Source: Serpula lacrymans var. lacrymans S7.9
Taxonomy: Eukaryota > Basidiomycota > Agaricomycetes > Boletales > Serpulaceae
Assembly: GCF_000218685.1 (NCBI RefSeq)
Contig: NW_006763298.1
Coordinates: forward strand, 878,049-942,048
DNA length: 64,000 bases
Direction of reading: 5' to 3'
Shown one piece after another: positions 21,712 through 34,861 of this stretch (positions within the stretch are counted from its first letter, which is position 1; every line of letters begins with the position of its first letter). The notes beneath the pieces were generated by a model that was not told the origin of the DNA, ran no database searches, and saw nothing but the letters and a program-made list of their open reading frames with translations. Position numbers and translations under genes: made by a program.

Positions 21712-23102
21712 ATGTTTGCCACGTCGCCCCTGTTTGTTCTCCTCTCGATTGCTGCTGCAAGCGCTTTGTCTGTGATTCCTAGGTCTACTTCCGATGGTGG
21801 AAGTTGCGATTCTCTTCGGAATGCTTGCAACGCCAATACCACCGACCTCGCGTTCTTCTATAACAACACGGCTTGTGTCTTGCTGACCACCTGCACCGCC
21901 CCTACCGAGACTCCTGCTTTCGTTCTCCATGAAATGGGTGCTCCTGCCACTCAGCCGCGGATGACGGAGAGCGTAGGTCTTCCATTGAAAGGTGTAATGT
22001 TCAAGTTGTGTACTTACATGTTTCGACTTGTAGTTTTTCTATACTATGTCTGGTGGGAAGGATTATATGTCTGAAGTAGACTATATCAATGCGTACTACG
22101 GCCAAATTGCGATTACTCCGAATGGCACATACCCTTCAAGGTAAGTTCACAGCATTTTCTTCACAGCACTTGCTAACATCATTGTTAAGTGTCGACGACG
22201 TCACCCCTGACTGGCTCAACATTGCCGCTTGGACGGGATTCTGCGACACTCTCAACATTCCATACTCCAATTTCGCAGTTCGTCAATTTCTTTCGTGTAT
22301 CACTCCCTTTATGACGTTTTTGCTATACATTGCTAGGACTGGTTTGAATACTCGGATGTCGCTGGTGTCTGTCCGGCTGTCTCTTCATGCGACGCTTCCA
22401 TAGCCAATACAACTACTCCCTGTGTGCCTCAGCCAATCACTGATAACGGAAGCTGCGCCGAGGTAGAAAGCCAGTGCCAGCTGTTCGTTACAGGTGGTCT
22501 CTTCCAGAATGAAATATGTGTCCTTGCAAGCATGTGCTACGCGGAGTCGACTACAGATGTGTTGCTCAGGAAAATATATAATTACAATGGTCAGCCTGCC
22601 CCTACAACGCAATCAGAAGCGCGTCTGTCCGAGAGCGTGAGTGGAATTTTTCGTTTGGTTTGTTTGTTGTATTCAATTATGCATGATTGTATCATTTTCA
22701 TAGGTCTTTTATAACATGACCAACGGAGCACAAACTATGTCCTTACAGAATGCCATTGATGCTTATTATAATGCACTGGTAAGTTAGCTTCGTCAAATGC
22801 TGTATCTGCGTTAACATAGTTCCCAGACTGGCACATGGACGAGTCTTGGTGGACCTTTCGGTGCTGAAACTCCGGAGAAAACAACCACTGACGGGCCTTA
22901 CCCTACAAGGTAAGTTTTGGATTGGGTTCCAATTGTTATGTATTGACTGACCCATTTCTATCATAGCACTGATTATGTCTCTAACTTCTGGGGCATCATC
23001 AGTGCTTGGACAGGTTTCTGCGATACCATGGAGATCCCTTATGATAACTTGGCCGACTACCTCAGCTATGCCTCCTCCAGTGGATACCATCCAACGTGCT
23101 AA
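21712..23102 (+). CDS. secreted Cys-rich protein with an internal duplication
   Basis: Function not known. Seen: a signal peptide (MFATSPLFVLLSIAAASALS), then two homologous halves of roughly 140-150 residues. Half 1 has GGSCDSLRNACN, TACVLLTTC, SVFYTMSGG, DYINAYYGQI, WLNIAAWTGFCDTLNIPYSN and VAGVCPAV. Half 2 has NGSCAEVESQC, EICVLASMC, SVFYNMTNG, NAIDAYYNAL, WGIISAWTGFCDTMEIPYDN and GYHPTC followed by TAA (23100-23102). Cys positions correspond between halves and would fit disulfides; several NxT/S sites suggest N-glycosylation. Introns fall at equivalent places in both halves. A decayed relative lies upstream (20885-21011). Likely a secreted structural or effector-like protein; no catalytic motif is seen. 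Confidence 0.82.
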
Positions 23103-24369
23103 TCAGATTATGTCAACTTTCTCCGAGTTTATTTTTCAGGGCTCCAAGTGGAACATGGACTAAATGGACTATATCTTATTTGCCTTCGTGGCTTTGTGTA
23201 TCACGGATCTTTTTGATAATATAGATCATGATTATTCTCTGGAGTCTAAATTCTACGGTGGTCGTTTGAAATTATAGTTCCGTGCTGGGATTGATTGATT
23301 AACCATGATGTTGTCTCTTTCGTCGCTGACCATAGAACTAATAATATGCCTGTGACTTGAATTTGAATAGTATATTTCTGCACTGTCCGATCCTTGGTAA
23401 AAATAAAGTATGTGTCGGATAAGTGTCAAATAATGTCTGATATAGTCATGTAAAGTCCATACAAGATGCTGAGTTTGAGTGTCAGACCAGGCGCCAAGTT
23501 TCGGATATACTCGCTGATAAGCTCGATCACCGACTGGGAAACGACCGTAACTTGAACTAGAACTACGACTCCATGACAGACTCGACTTTCTGTATCATTG
23601 TGACAATTCCAGCATTTGCTTAACCACTAGTACCCTTGGGACTGAAGTTCTTGCTATTCTGGCCACCTTTGAATGAACCACTACCATGCACACTGTACAC
23701 ATTAGTACCCTCAAGTATATCAGATAGCAAACTCGTCACGACACGCATTCCTGGTTTAAGTTCTCATGCATCGCTGTCAGGTTTAGGCCTCCAGTAGTCT
23801 TCGAGTTCAAGCTGGGCTAAGATCCTCTCAGAGTGCGTAAAACTGTGGGTCAAGTTCAATCATTCCGCTCAGAATATCAGGTGTATCTGTTGTTTGAACC
23901 GGATAAAATACGGTCAATGCGGTGTCGTGAATTTGGGACCATGGGCATAGTTTGATGTGAGTTCGTCCTCCTACATTTAGCAATTGACAGTCGTGCAGCT
24001 AGAAAACATGCGGTATGTAATGGCATGCCTGGTTAAACGACACGTTAACCGATAATATGGCGAAAAACATCCACCTCCCAAGACTTGCTACCCACGTGAG
24101 TGGAAATCACTTGCTCCAGACCCTTTTGTGACATCCTGGACAACAGCATTCAGCTCGACTTTTGTATCGGTGACTTCGCGCACATACGGTACCCCCCTGC
24201 CCAGCCTAGACACGTTGGTCTACCGGGTTTTCTCAAAGTGATAGGCTAGCCATGTTCGGTGAACCTTCGGAATCGAGGACATGCCCCTCGTAAATCTGTA
24301 TTGCACTCAGCGGAGCAGTGAACTTGTGATACATCGGTATTGACTTCATTTTCCCGGAACAACAAGAGG
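23103..24369. other. intergenic, promoter of the endoglucanase
   Basis: About 1.3 kb without a supported gene. It lies between the Cys-rich gene and the cellulase, so the distal part is probably the cellulase control region. Confidence 0.5.
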
Positions 24370-24376
24370 TATAAAA
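24370..24376 (+). promoter_or_regulatory. TATA box of the endoglucanase gene
   Basis: TATAAAA lies 53-59 bp upstream of the ATG at 24429, a good distance for a strongly regulated fungal secreted-enzyme gene. Confidence 0.55.
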
Positions 24377-24428
24377 GCGACCACCAGAAAACCCCACCTA
24401 CCCCTGCATCTCCACGTCCACAGACAAC

Positions 24429-26248
24429 ATGGCTGTAAAGACTTTATACATGTTTGGTTTCGTCGGCCTCACTGCACTCTCCGTTCAAGGCCAAGCTGCT
24501 TTATATGCCCAATGTACGTCTCAAATCATCGTGATCAAACATAATCACTCACTATTGTTCATCAGGTGGCGGTATTGTCAGTATACTCTTTTGCATCTAG
24601 ACAAGTCTGATTTTTAACACTTTACAGGGTTGGACTGGCGCTACTACTTGTGCAACAGGTGCTGTTTGTACCGATATTAACTCGTGTAAGACTGATTATC
24701 TCATTCCGTACATAAATGTCTGATCCTTTTTATCTACACCAGATTACTATCAATGTTTACCCGCCTCCTCTGCTACGTCTGTTGGGGGAGGATCTCCGAC
24801 AACATCTACAGTATCTGTGAGCTCGCCCACTAGCACTTGTGGCGCCACGCCGCCATCATCTGCCGGCACATTGAAGTATGCTGGTGTGAACATCGCTGGA
24901 TTCGGTACGCACCTATACACTTGGCCCTTCAAATATGCTTACTCACCTATCCTTGCTTGTAGATTTTGGCTGTGACACTTCAGGCGATTGCACAGCGAGC
25001 GGTGCATATCCTCCTCTTGCGCAGTACTATGGTGCCGATGGAATTGGCCAAATGACCCATTTTGTCAATGATGACAAGTTCAACATTTTCCGTCTCCCTG
25101 TTGGGTGGCAATATCTTACAAACAATGTGTTGACTGGCACGTTGGATGAAACCAACTTCGCCGAGTACGATACACTCGTTCAAGGTTGTCTCGGAACGGG
25201 TGCGAGTTGCATCGTGGATATTCATAATTATGCTAGGTGGAACGGACAGGTTGGTCTATCTGCAGCTTCAATAATACCCCAGTACTTAATTTTCTGCAGA
25301 TTATTGGACAAGGCGGACCGTCTAACGAGATATTTGCGTCCCTCTGGAGTTCCATCGCAACGAAGTATGCGAGCCAGCCTAAAGTTATCTTCGGAATGTA
25401 TGGATGTCTTTTTCATGTTTATCCCACTTGACTGATTCACATCTAGCATGAACGAGCCTCATGACCTTCCTAGCGTACGTACATGGTTCTCATATCAACA
25501 ATCACTCACTTATACATCAACTCCAGATTCCACTATGGGCAGGTACCGTTCAAGCTGCTGTGACTGCTATTCGCCAGGCAGGGTGAGCACTGATACCAGT
25601 TTACTCTTGCTTCTGGTTGATAAACTGTAATATGTAGGGCCACTTCTCAGCTTGTCCTTCTCCCCGGTGACAATTGGACTTCAGCTGCGACTTTTGTGTC
25701 TGGCGGCTCCGCAGATGCACTGAACAATGTGACCAACCCTGATGGTAGCACCACCGGCCTTATTATGGATGTCCACAAGTACCTGGACTCTGATAACTCG
25801 TACGTACCTTGCTTATGCTCACGCTTGCCAACGTCTCAGTTTTTGTTGTGGAAACAGAGGAACGAACGCCGAGTGTGTGACCGATAACATTGCTAGCGCC
25901 TGGCAGCCTCTTTCGCAGTGGTTGCGCTGCAACGGTCGTCAAGCATTGAATACAGAAACTGGTGGCGGAAATGTCGCTTCCTGCGAGACATACATGTGCC
26001 AACAAATTGATTATCAAGCGCAGAACTCGGATGGTGCGTTCATAGTGCTATAGCGGCCGAAGTTGACGGAAGCAAATACTAACTTGAGGAAACAAATAGT
26101 GATTCTCGGATACGTCGGGTGGGCAGCTGGGAACTTTGCTGCGAGCTATGTACTTGGCGAGACTCCTACCCAGAGCGGTACGACTTGGACTGATACGGCG
26201 CTCGTTTCGACCTGTATGGCGCCGTCAGCAAACGGCGTCGCTGCATGA
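24429..26248 (+). CDS. GH5 endo-beta-1,4-glucanase with N-terminal CBM1
   Basis: Secreted cellulase that cuts internal beta-1,4-glucan links. Seen: a signal peptide ending near ALSVQGQA, then the cellulose-binding module CBM1 (YAQCGGIGWTG, CATGAVCTD, YYQCLPA), a Ser/Thr/Pro linker, and a GH5 barrel (subfamily 5-like). The barrel starts YAGVNIAGFDFGCDTSGDC, has FRLPVGWQYL, VDIHNYARWNG, MNEPHD with the acid/base Glu, and ALNTETGGGN with the nucleophile Glu. It ends GWAAGNFAASY... and TGA at 26246-26248. The CBM1 coding sequence is cut by introns on both sides of an 11-nt exon (24566-24576, GTGGCGGTATT) that supplies the CGGI residues. About ten introns. Both catalytic Glu residues and the CBM1 Cys pattern are intact. 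Confidence 0.94.
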
Positions 26249-28942
26249 AAAAAAAAAGGGTCACTATGCGTGTACTATCATTTCTCGGCTTACTTGCAAG
26301 TTGTATGTATATATAAACTCCTGTCCATTTCAGGTGAATCAAGTTTGATGTGACTGGTCTGGACTGCGCGGTGAGGAGGATCAATGTTGCGAGGAGAACG
26401 TGGGCTGCACAGTTCAGAATAGGGACCGAGTTAAGCCTTGAAGATGATGTGGAAATGATAGCCATGTCGTCCATGCTAGAATCTCGTGTTCGCGGGCGAA
26501 TACGGGCTGAAGAATCATCCTGTTAGTTCGCGAGTTCCTAATCTGAAGCTGTCTGTATCGGGGGACAGTACTTGATGTAAAACTGAGGACTCCGGAATGG
26601 AGCGAGATGAAACCGCAAATTCATGTAATATGGTACATACCATATTCCGTCGTAGAAAGATGCATTGGGAGTGCATTGAGACTTATCTTTACTTAATAGG
26701 TGTGTCTGATTTATTGTACCTGAAACGTCGTTGGTCCTGGCATCTGACACGTCCTTGAGTCAAGGAACAGACGCTGTCGGCAAATCGTCGGCACGGGGTC
26801 TGATAATTTGCTAGGGAGTTGCAATTGAATAGAAGTCTAAGCAGAAAGAATAGAAGAAATAAGGAAAACCATTGACAGTAATACCCAAACTAGGATGGGC
26901 TTACCCGACATTGAATTTGTGCCGAGGAGGACGGGGAATACTTACTGACTGTCAATGAAGGTGCGGCACGTATGGCTTTGTAGACTATAATTTCAAGCTC
27001 CTACAGGCTAGAGAGGCCAACGGCGGAGAAGTGGACAAAGTCGAGAAGCTCGATGATATTGGATACAAAAAAAGGATATCCTATAGCAAAACGAGAAGAG
27101 AACGAATGAAGAGTCTTCTCCGAAGTCGATGGCTCCCGAAGGAGATTCGCCACTAGCCTAAACAGCATTACGCATGTCTAATGGGTTGAGACGGCAAAGA
27201 GACACGCCCAAAGCATCCAACTGTCTCCCGATAGCAAAAGGGAGCGTAAATACACCAAACTGCACATGTGGACAGACGGCAGGGCAGCGATGTGCATGTA
27301 CGGCAGCAGGAACAAGGGCTACAGTTCGGTATATCAACAGCGCCTTACGTCGAAAGTTTCATCATTGTCGGAACTTGCACGGTAAACAGGGTCTCGACAA
27401 CTCGATTTGTGGCTTGATACACGTGAGGTATGATGCCAGGGCCCATTTGCCACGGTGAACCCGCACGTAGAGTAAGTGATGCGTCGATGGCATCGTTCTG
27501 TGGTCAAGCTGCGAAGTACTCCACGGAGTTGGGGTAGCATAAGGTCTTCTACGTGAGCATGGATTTCGTTATAAGAACCAAAGTATTGAAGTTGAGTAGG
27601 CCTAAGATTCACTAAAGCGATAGCGAGGATCAAATTGGCCCAAGCAGCGCCATAAAGGGGCCTATAAAAAAGACACAATGATAAGTATAACCAAGGCATT
27701 CTGGGGGACAAACTCTATCTGATGGGACACCAGCGGGTCCGCCCTATCCGACCTAAAGCAAGTGAGTGCCAGGAATATCCCTCGGAAGTTAAAGCCATGG
27801 TGTTGAACGCTGAATGCAGCTGGCAGGGAAGTCCTTCTGATATAAAGTTTGCGGTCACGGTATATCCGTAAGCTCCAAGTTCTAGCCGAAGTGCCATGGT
27901 TAGAGGAATTTTGAAGAGGGATGTTGGAGGAGGAATATGGAGAGCTAAAGACTGATATAAGAAACGTGATGTTAGGCGTTTTAACGTTTCTGTGGATGAA
28001 GCTTGGCAGGACGACGGCCAAGCACGCGGGAAGAGTGACAAGAGACGTCGGCGGCAAGGTTCATTTGGACGGCCCGGCCCAATTTACGGGCGTAAATATA
28101 ACTATCACGGCATAGTTGAATTTGATATTTATTTATTTATTTTGTCAAGTCTCGGTCAACATCATCATCCATCGTCTATTTTCATGGGATAAATTAATTC
28201 TATAGCAGAATATAGCACGGTACTCATGGAGAACCTAACTATGCACGCTTTCATCGGGGTTGTTTTCGCAAGCAGGCATACTAGGAGGGCTATTGTAATA
28301 ACGATCGTATCTATTCGTCGACAGATCGGCCCACCTGACACTTTAACCTCTTCAGATCTAATGCCCGCGATACGTTGATCGTGCCCCAAGTTGCTGGCAT
28401 CCATATGCTGGTCCATGTGGGCCGCCATCAACACAACACTCGCAAACTCATCAAAACATACAACCGCTGTCCCCGCACCCCCTCCTTGCCACTGCATGTC
28501 AGCTAGACAGAGGTAGACAGAGTTTCAGAACAAATAGCATTATCCAACTCTTAGACGTGCTGTAAATGCCGTACATAGATCTTACATTTCTATTTGCATT
28601 CTGGACCACAATGTGACCATCATTTTTGCCTAAAACCAAAATTAGATTCAGCAGCAGCAGACTCCTCTCCATGAGGCCGGCATGGTCGCGGCAACGGCTC
28701 CAACTATATATATCAAGGACCTCGCTACAAAAATACTTAACATCTTCTGTTCCTTCCCCATCACCTTCTGCACGTTGGAGGGCTGAACGTTTCTCCAAGC
28801 CAATCCTAGGTCTTCAAGAAAATAGCTGCCTCTCGTCAAATTTAGGGCACCCTCCAATTCCTAATTTTTGGGAGCAATTCCTTTATATTTCCAACTAAAC
28901 ACACTTTACAACTCATTATACTAACGCACTACCAAATACACA
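26249..28942. other. 2.7-kb gene-poor stretch
   Basis: No recognisable gene. Two overlapping minus-strand frames near 27334-28057 have an ATG (27896, MALRLELGAYGY) and a possible acceptor (TTTTATAG, near 27662). The product is unrecognised, and alternative frames over the same DNA are also open. Coding status is undecided and I do not call it. The right end is the upstream region of the first chitin deacetylase. Confidence 0.4.
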
Positions 28943-31309
28943 ATGCGTTTGTCGTCGCTCTTTACCACCACGCCCTCCGCCTCTGCGCTTTTGGCTGTTT
29001 CTATTCTTGTCGGCTTAGCCAGCGCTCAGGATCGCACCACGGAGGCTGGCGAGGCTCAAATTTTAGGTGAGCAACGCTGTAGTTATTCTGGTTCAGTAGG
29101 GGAGAATTGCACCTGGGTATTGGGAGAAAGTGTTGTGGTCTGCAAATGAGGTGTTGGTCCTATGAGGATTTTCGGCTCCGTCTCAGCCAATGGTTGATGC
29201 AATCGTTATCTGGCAGCTGGATCACCAACACATGTTCTCGATGATTGACGCCTCTGCGTGTTGCGTGTCTTTCCTTATCAACGGAGTGTTTCAGTCGGTG
29301 GTTCCTTGCCTGGTCACCTGGCCGCGAGGAACGGCTGACTGACCTCCAGTTGAGTTTTCATGGGATCATCTATTGGTCAGCCAATTATCTACCGGGGCGG
29401 ATGTTGCGCTGTTTGTCCTCAAACGACCCCTCGTACTCTTCATCCCTTCCGTGTGGGGCATCATACATTATCTACCGAGCGCGAGTCGCGTTAATGACGT
29501 ATGATAGCTATTTTTATCTTTTCCGTGATCGCGTCGAACGTTCTCAAACTTGTCTCACACTCACTAAACGTCTATCTTGGTCCTTCTAGATCCTACCCTA
29601 GAATGTTCACCGTACAACTATGCACCAGTTACAAACGCGCTTTCGCAGTTCCCAACGATTTGGGATCCTGCCGACATCTTATCGAACGATACCAACGCGC
29701 AAAACAGGTACAACAGTATGTCTAGTGGCATACCCAACATTCAACCAAAGGGCACCCAGCCTGCCTCTCTTATGGGTGACTTCTCCAACTACTCGTATCC
29801 TGCTTCCGATCCGGATTGTTGGTGGACCTATAGCAAGTGTACAACGCCCAAACTTTCGGGGCTTGCACCTGATATGACCGGCACCCCTGAAGTGAGGACG
29901 CAGTCTTCATTTATATGTCATTCGAAAATCTGACCTGTTAGTAGCCGGATACTCTTGGGTATGGATTCGATGACGGACCTAACTGTTCCCACAATGCATT
30001 TTACGACTTTTTGCAGCAGAACAACCAAAAAGCTAGTGAGTAATGCGGCCGAATGCACGAATGAAGCTTACCAACTTGTGCTCAAATCAGCCTTGTTCTA
30101 TATCGGTAGCAATGTTATGAATCACCCTCTTGAAGGACAGCGGGGCCTTACTGATGGTTTGTTTCTCTAAATGCAGCATGCTCAATATCTAACTAGCTAT
30201 AATCATTTTTACTAGGTCATGAGATTTGCGTTCGTACGTAAAGTATTTTATCCATTTCGACCCGAAATCTAACCCCCCTCCATCGAATAGATACTTGGTC
30301 CCATCGCTATAGTATGTAATGTTGCTACTGAATTCGTCAAGTACTAAACCCTTGTGCAGTGACTTCTTTGACGAACACACAACTTTTCGCAGAATTCTAT
30401 TACAGTACGTTTTTTCATTCGATACTGTCGTCTTGTCGTCCTTACCCTCGGTTTTAGCTGTGAGTTTGATATCAAGGGCTAATGAACAAAATAAACTTAT
30501 AGTTTTGAACAGTTGCAAGCCATCAAGCTAGTCATCGGTGTTACACCCACTTGCTGGAGGGTAAGCATTCGTACAAATTATTTAGATACGCTGAGCTTAT
30601 GTGACATCAGCCTCCCTACGGTGATGTCGATGACCGAGTCCGCTATTTCGCCAATGCGTTTGGACTGAAGACGATCGTTTGGCAATACGACTCAAACGAC
30701 TGGAAGGCTGGCATTGACGGGGTCACCGATCAAGATGTCGACAACAACTACATGAATCTGATTACCAGCGCTCAGAATGGGACATTCAAATCGGTCTGAT
30801 CATCTTCTACGTTGAATGGTATATCGATTCAAATGTACTTACCTCTTTCTTCTAGGCTGGTACCATCATGTTGACCCATGAATTGAACAACTTCACGATG
30901 TCGGAAGCTATCAAGTTTTACTCCCAGCTGAAGTCGGCTTTCAAATACCTAATCCCCATAGGTGTTGCAAATAACCAGACGCAGCCATACGTTGAGACCA
31001 ACTATTCACTTCCCACCTTCGAGCAGTGTACGATCGTCCACGAGTTCACGTTTGCATCACAGCTAATCACTTTATCACACAGATATCAGTGGTTCAACGA
31101 CCGTTACCGCTTCTTCTCAGCCGAGTAGCAGTGGAAGCAGCGGCACTGGTGGCCAGGCAGGATCGGGTGGTTCCACTACTTCTGGTGGCTCCACCACATC
31201 GGGCAAGCCAGGTTCTAGTGGTGCTGTTGGCATGAAGGCCGTGAATGGAATGGGTTTCGTGGTAGCGACAGTTGCATTACTGGCCGGTGCCTTCAGGGTT
31301 CTGGCATAG
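28943..31309 (+). CDS. chitin deacetylase (CE4), GPI-type, copy 1
   Basis: Removes N-acetyl groups from chitin to give chitosan in the wall. Seen: a signal peptide ending at VGLASAQ, the propeptide-like [11 protein letters not shown], NodB motif 1 YGFDDGPNC (metal Asp), motif 2 HTWSH (metal His pair, across an intron after HEICV), motif 3 [12 protein letters not shown], motif 4 VWQYDSNDW and motif 5 [11 protein letters not shown] Ser/Gly/Thr-rich stretch follows ([10 protein letters not shown]), and a hydrophobic C-terminal tail ([18 protein letters not shown]) is typical of a GPI signal. The start ATG is at 28943; the stop TAG is at 31307-31309. The first intron is long (over 500 nt). A tandem paralogue follows at 32376 on the same strand. 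Confidence 0.92.
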
Positions 31310-32271
31310 ATGCCTTAGCTTCTATTCTTGTTAAGGGTGTCAGTTCTGTTTTTCGAATAACATCCTTCCACCAATCTGACTTGAATTTGTAATGCCCCTT
31401 TCCTGTAGCTTCCATTCCCATTGCCATCCAACGGCACCTAATAATGACACCATGCAAGTTGTCTCGTTGGTATGCGGACTGCATTTTCTTTCATTTTGTC
31501 TTTGTCGTACAGACTTGTTTATCATTACGAATAGCTTCAGACATATTCTATATACTTTAGTATGTACGCCACTCTTGTGCGGTTGTATGGCCTTGAACTG
31601 GACTCTTTTGCCTGCTACGGTATACAATAACGCGAAGACGTTCCATAGTTGCAAACTATCGTCATCACGATCCTATTTTGTTACACTTCGTAACTTTGAC
31701 TTACATTTTCATCCATCTGCTCTGTTCATTAATGTACATATGGCATACTTTGGCGGTTTTGTTTGGCAGTAGTCTTGACAGATTTTACGACAGAATACCC
31801 TTGACAAACTTTTAGGTGTGTTCGAACTCAGCGCCCTAGCTACTCTATACCAACTCGAACACTACTACTTTGACCGTGTGGTAGTCAGAGAGCTCAACGT
31901 TTCATAACAGCAGCCTCAACCGCTGTACTTATATACCAGTTGAGTCGTATATTTTCTCTGAAGCGAAGTCAATGGCACGGATCAGAACTACTCAATTGAT
32001 CAATCTTGCGTGACAAATATTGTGATGATTCTCTTTATCAAATGGTGTCAATGAGGTGATGATCCGCACCTCGGTCGGTCCTGAACCTCGGTGTGACTTC
32101 CATTGATACTTCTGTAGAAGCATGTCAAGATGTTTTATTTCTTCAATATTCCTCCAGTAGAATGTGCTTCGGTGAAGCTTTGAGTCTTGCTCTTGCTGTT
32201 TCGGCGACGATTCACACCACGTGGATATTCATCTCCGGCTCATTACGTCACGTAGTTGAACTACAAACTAC
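31310..32271. other. spacer between the two chitin deacetylases
   Basis: Nothing coding is supported. A CRE-like TTACGTCA is present at 32243-32250, near the TATA box of the second copy. Confidence 0.5.
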
Positions 32272-32277
32272 TATAAA
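32272..32277 (+). promoter_or_regulatory. TATA box of chitin deacetylase copy 2
   Basis: TATAAA lies about 100 bp upstream of the ATG at 32376, preceded by TTACGTCA at 32243-32250. Assigned from position and consensus. Confidence 0.5.
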
Positions 32278-32375
32278 GAGCTGCTCGCCCCTGTCGACTT
32301 TTCTCAAACTTCAACCCCCACATCCTTGTACATTTATTACTACATTATACGGCCGTTGTATCGTAAAGCTCCATA

Positions 32376-34494
32376 ATGCATTTGAAGTCGCTCTTTACCC
32401 TTTCCTCATCTTCTGCGGGGGTCCTGGTCGCGTTCCTCCTTGCCGCGACAGTCAACGCTCAAGACCGCACCACAGAAGCTGGCGAGGCTAAGATCAAAGG
32501 TATGTATTTTTGTGATTGTGTTCCATCCATCCCTACTACTTGGAGCCGCATACGTGCGAGGCCGGCGGGCATCACGTTCAATGTGTGGTCAGCCGCATAC
32601 CTTTAGCCTGAGGTGCAGCTATCGAACACGTTCTTCGGCCGTGGAATATCACGCTGTATCTTATATGCGCGTCGTCTACACCTAATGGACTATAATTCAT
32701 ACCTACCCAAACTCGTCATCTTCTTTGAGTTGATTAATCTTTGCGCATCTTGACCTCTATTTTATAATGGGACTTCTCGCTCCTTGGAGTGTTCTGAAAC
32801 CTTCTTTTCAGATCCAAACCAAGAATGTGCCGATTACGATTATCCTCTGGTCGTAAATGCCTTGCCAAATTTTCCGGCCATCTGGGAAGTGGCTACTATT
32901 TTACTGAACGATACAGAGGCGGTGGATAAGTATAACTCGATAAAGGACCAAATCCTTGCACTTCCCCCGAAAGGTACCCAGCCCGACTCGCTAATGGGTA
33001 ATTTCTCTACTTTGACGTACCCTGATACCGACCCGGATTGTTGGTGGACGGATACCATGTGTACTGTTCCAAAGAATTCCACTATAATACCTGATATCAA
33101 GGATGTACCGGAGGTGAGCATTTTGCTTTTTTATTATCGTCGGGTCGGGTCACTGACAACGATAATCTACCACAGCCAAGAACAAGTGGCATGGGCTATG
33201 ACGACGGTCCCAACTGCTCGCACAATGCATTCTATGATTATTTGCTGGAAAAAAATCAGAAAGCTAGTCAGTTTCACTTCTACTTCTTTGCAGTACATCA
33301 AAAGAACTGAAAGCTGTCTAGCGATGTATTTCATCGGCAGTAACGTCATGTATTGGCCAATGGAGACACAGCGTGCCCTTGCAGATGGTCATGAAATATG
33401 TGTTCGTAAGTAATGCTCTATCCAAAACCGGTGTGTCTCACCTAAGCACATGCCTAGACACGTGGTCTCACCACTACAGTTGAGCCTTTCGTTCCTCTTT
33501 CCCCGTGGATGTTTGATTGAATGCCTTATGCTATGTAGTGACCTCCTTGACGAACGAGCAAGCATTCGCCGAATTTTGGTACAGTGAGTGTTACAGCTCA
33601 AATTAACTGATCACGGCTTCCTCAAATCTTCTCCTTCTTCAGCTGTGAGCTTTGAACATACTAACTCTACTCCGACTGGGATTTGATAGACTTTCCGTGC
33701 AGTTGAAAGCCATAAAGCTGGTCGCCGGTGTAACGCCCACTTGCTGGAGAGTATGTGATTCAATTGCTGCTTCTATTTTTGCCTTACATTTCCATAGCCT
33801 CCGTTTGGTGACGTGGATGACAGAATTCGTTCCATTGCACAGTTGCTTGGAATGTCGACCATTATCTGGAGCTACGACTCAAATGATTGGGAGTTTGGAA
33901 TGGGCGCCACAGCTCAGCAGATCGACGACAATTACATGGGCTTCATAAACGCGGCCAAGAATGGTACTTTCAATAATGTGCGTTGACGTTTGATTATAAT
34001 GATAGGAGCGCTTACTTATTATCACTTTATCTCATAAGCGTGGATCCATCATGCTGACCCATGAATTGGACAACTTCACTATGTCAGAAGCGATGAAGTT
34101 TTATGATCAGTTGGCCGGGGCTTTTGACCACATGGTACCCGTTGGTGTCGCCTACAATAAGACTCAGCCATACGTCGAGACCAACTATACCCTGCCCTCT
34201 TTTGCAGAATGTGAGCCCTCAGTTCAAAGTAGTTTAAATATATAGTCGACTTACCATTGTGTAGATGTGTCCGAGAGGACCGCCAAATCTAACAACACTA
34301 CGCCCAAAGGCAACAGTGGTGGAGGTGGGAAATCCACAGGTTCTTCAAGTTCTGGTTCAAAGCCTTCGGACTCGCCTTCTGGGAAGCAAGCAGGCGGCAA
34401 GAGCGGGGCTATGGGCCAGATGGTTTTCAGTGGTATGGCTGTACTTGCAGCGACGGCAGCATTATTTTTTGGCGTCGGAAGGGTTTTTGCATAG
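32376..34494 (+). CDS. chitin deacetylase (CE4), GPI-type, copy 2
   Basis: Paralogue of copy 1 with the same layout. It has a signal peptide ending at [18 protein letters not shown], motif 1 MGYDDGPNC (Tyr where copy 1 has Phe), HEICV then HTWSHHY across an intron, CWRPPFGDVDDR, IWSYDSNDW and SIMLTHELDN. A Ser/Gly/Lys-rich stalk (GGGGKSTGSSSSGSK) and a hydrophobic tail (MVFSGMAVLAATAALFFGV) suggest a GPI anchor. The start ATG is at 32376; the stop TAG is at 34492-34494. Exon structure parallels copy 1, including the long first intron. All metal ligands are present. The two copies are clearly an old tandem duplication, since the introns and linkers have diverged. Confidence 0.92.
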
Positions 34495-34861
34495 ATGCGC
34501 CTTTTTTCTTCTTCATTCTCGACTTCGGCAGCAGATTCTTTCTCCATCTAGACAAGTATTTTTTCTTTATGTATCGCCCTACTCCACTGTCATTACATGT
34601 AGCCTGGCGTACCGTGCCCCCAACCTGTATTTCTTGTTCTAGTTAGCGCCTGTGCATCAACGATTCGATCGACTCACCAAGTTTACTTCAGTCGCCGCTG
34701 TATTCATCTTACATAAGTCTGGGCCATACGCATGCAAAAAACTGTAGTGTATTTCAGTCTTAGGTGTTAGTCCAAGATACGAGGCTTGAAACTACAGATA
34801 AAAATACAATTTCTTGTCGACTCCTAGACTTTCTCTCTGGAAGAGGCATACCATACTTCAA
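34495..34861. other. convergent 3' flanks
   Basis: Lies between the 3' ends of chitin deacetylase copy 2 (plus) and the aldehyde dehydrogenase (minus). Nothing else is seen. Confidence 0.5.

Noticed and set aside
27334..28057. Overlapping minus-strand frames with a possible intron near 27662
   Set aside because: Product unrecognised in every joining I tried, and competing frames are equally open. It may be a gene but is not supportable from sequence alone.
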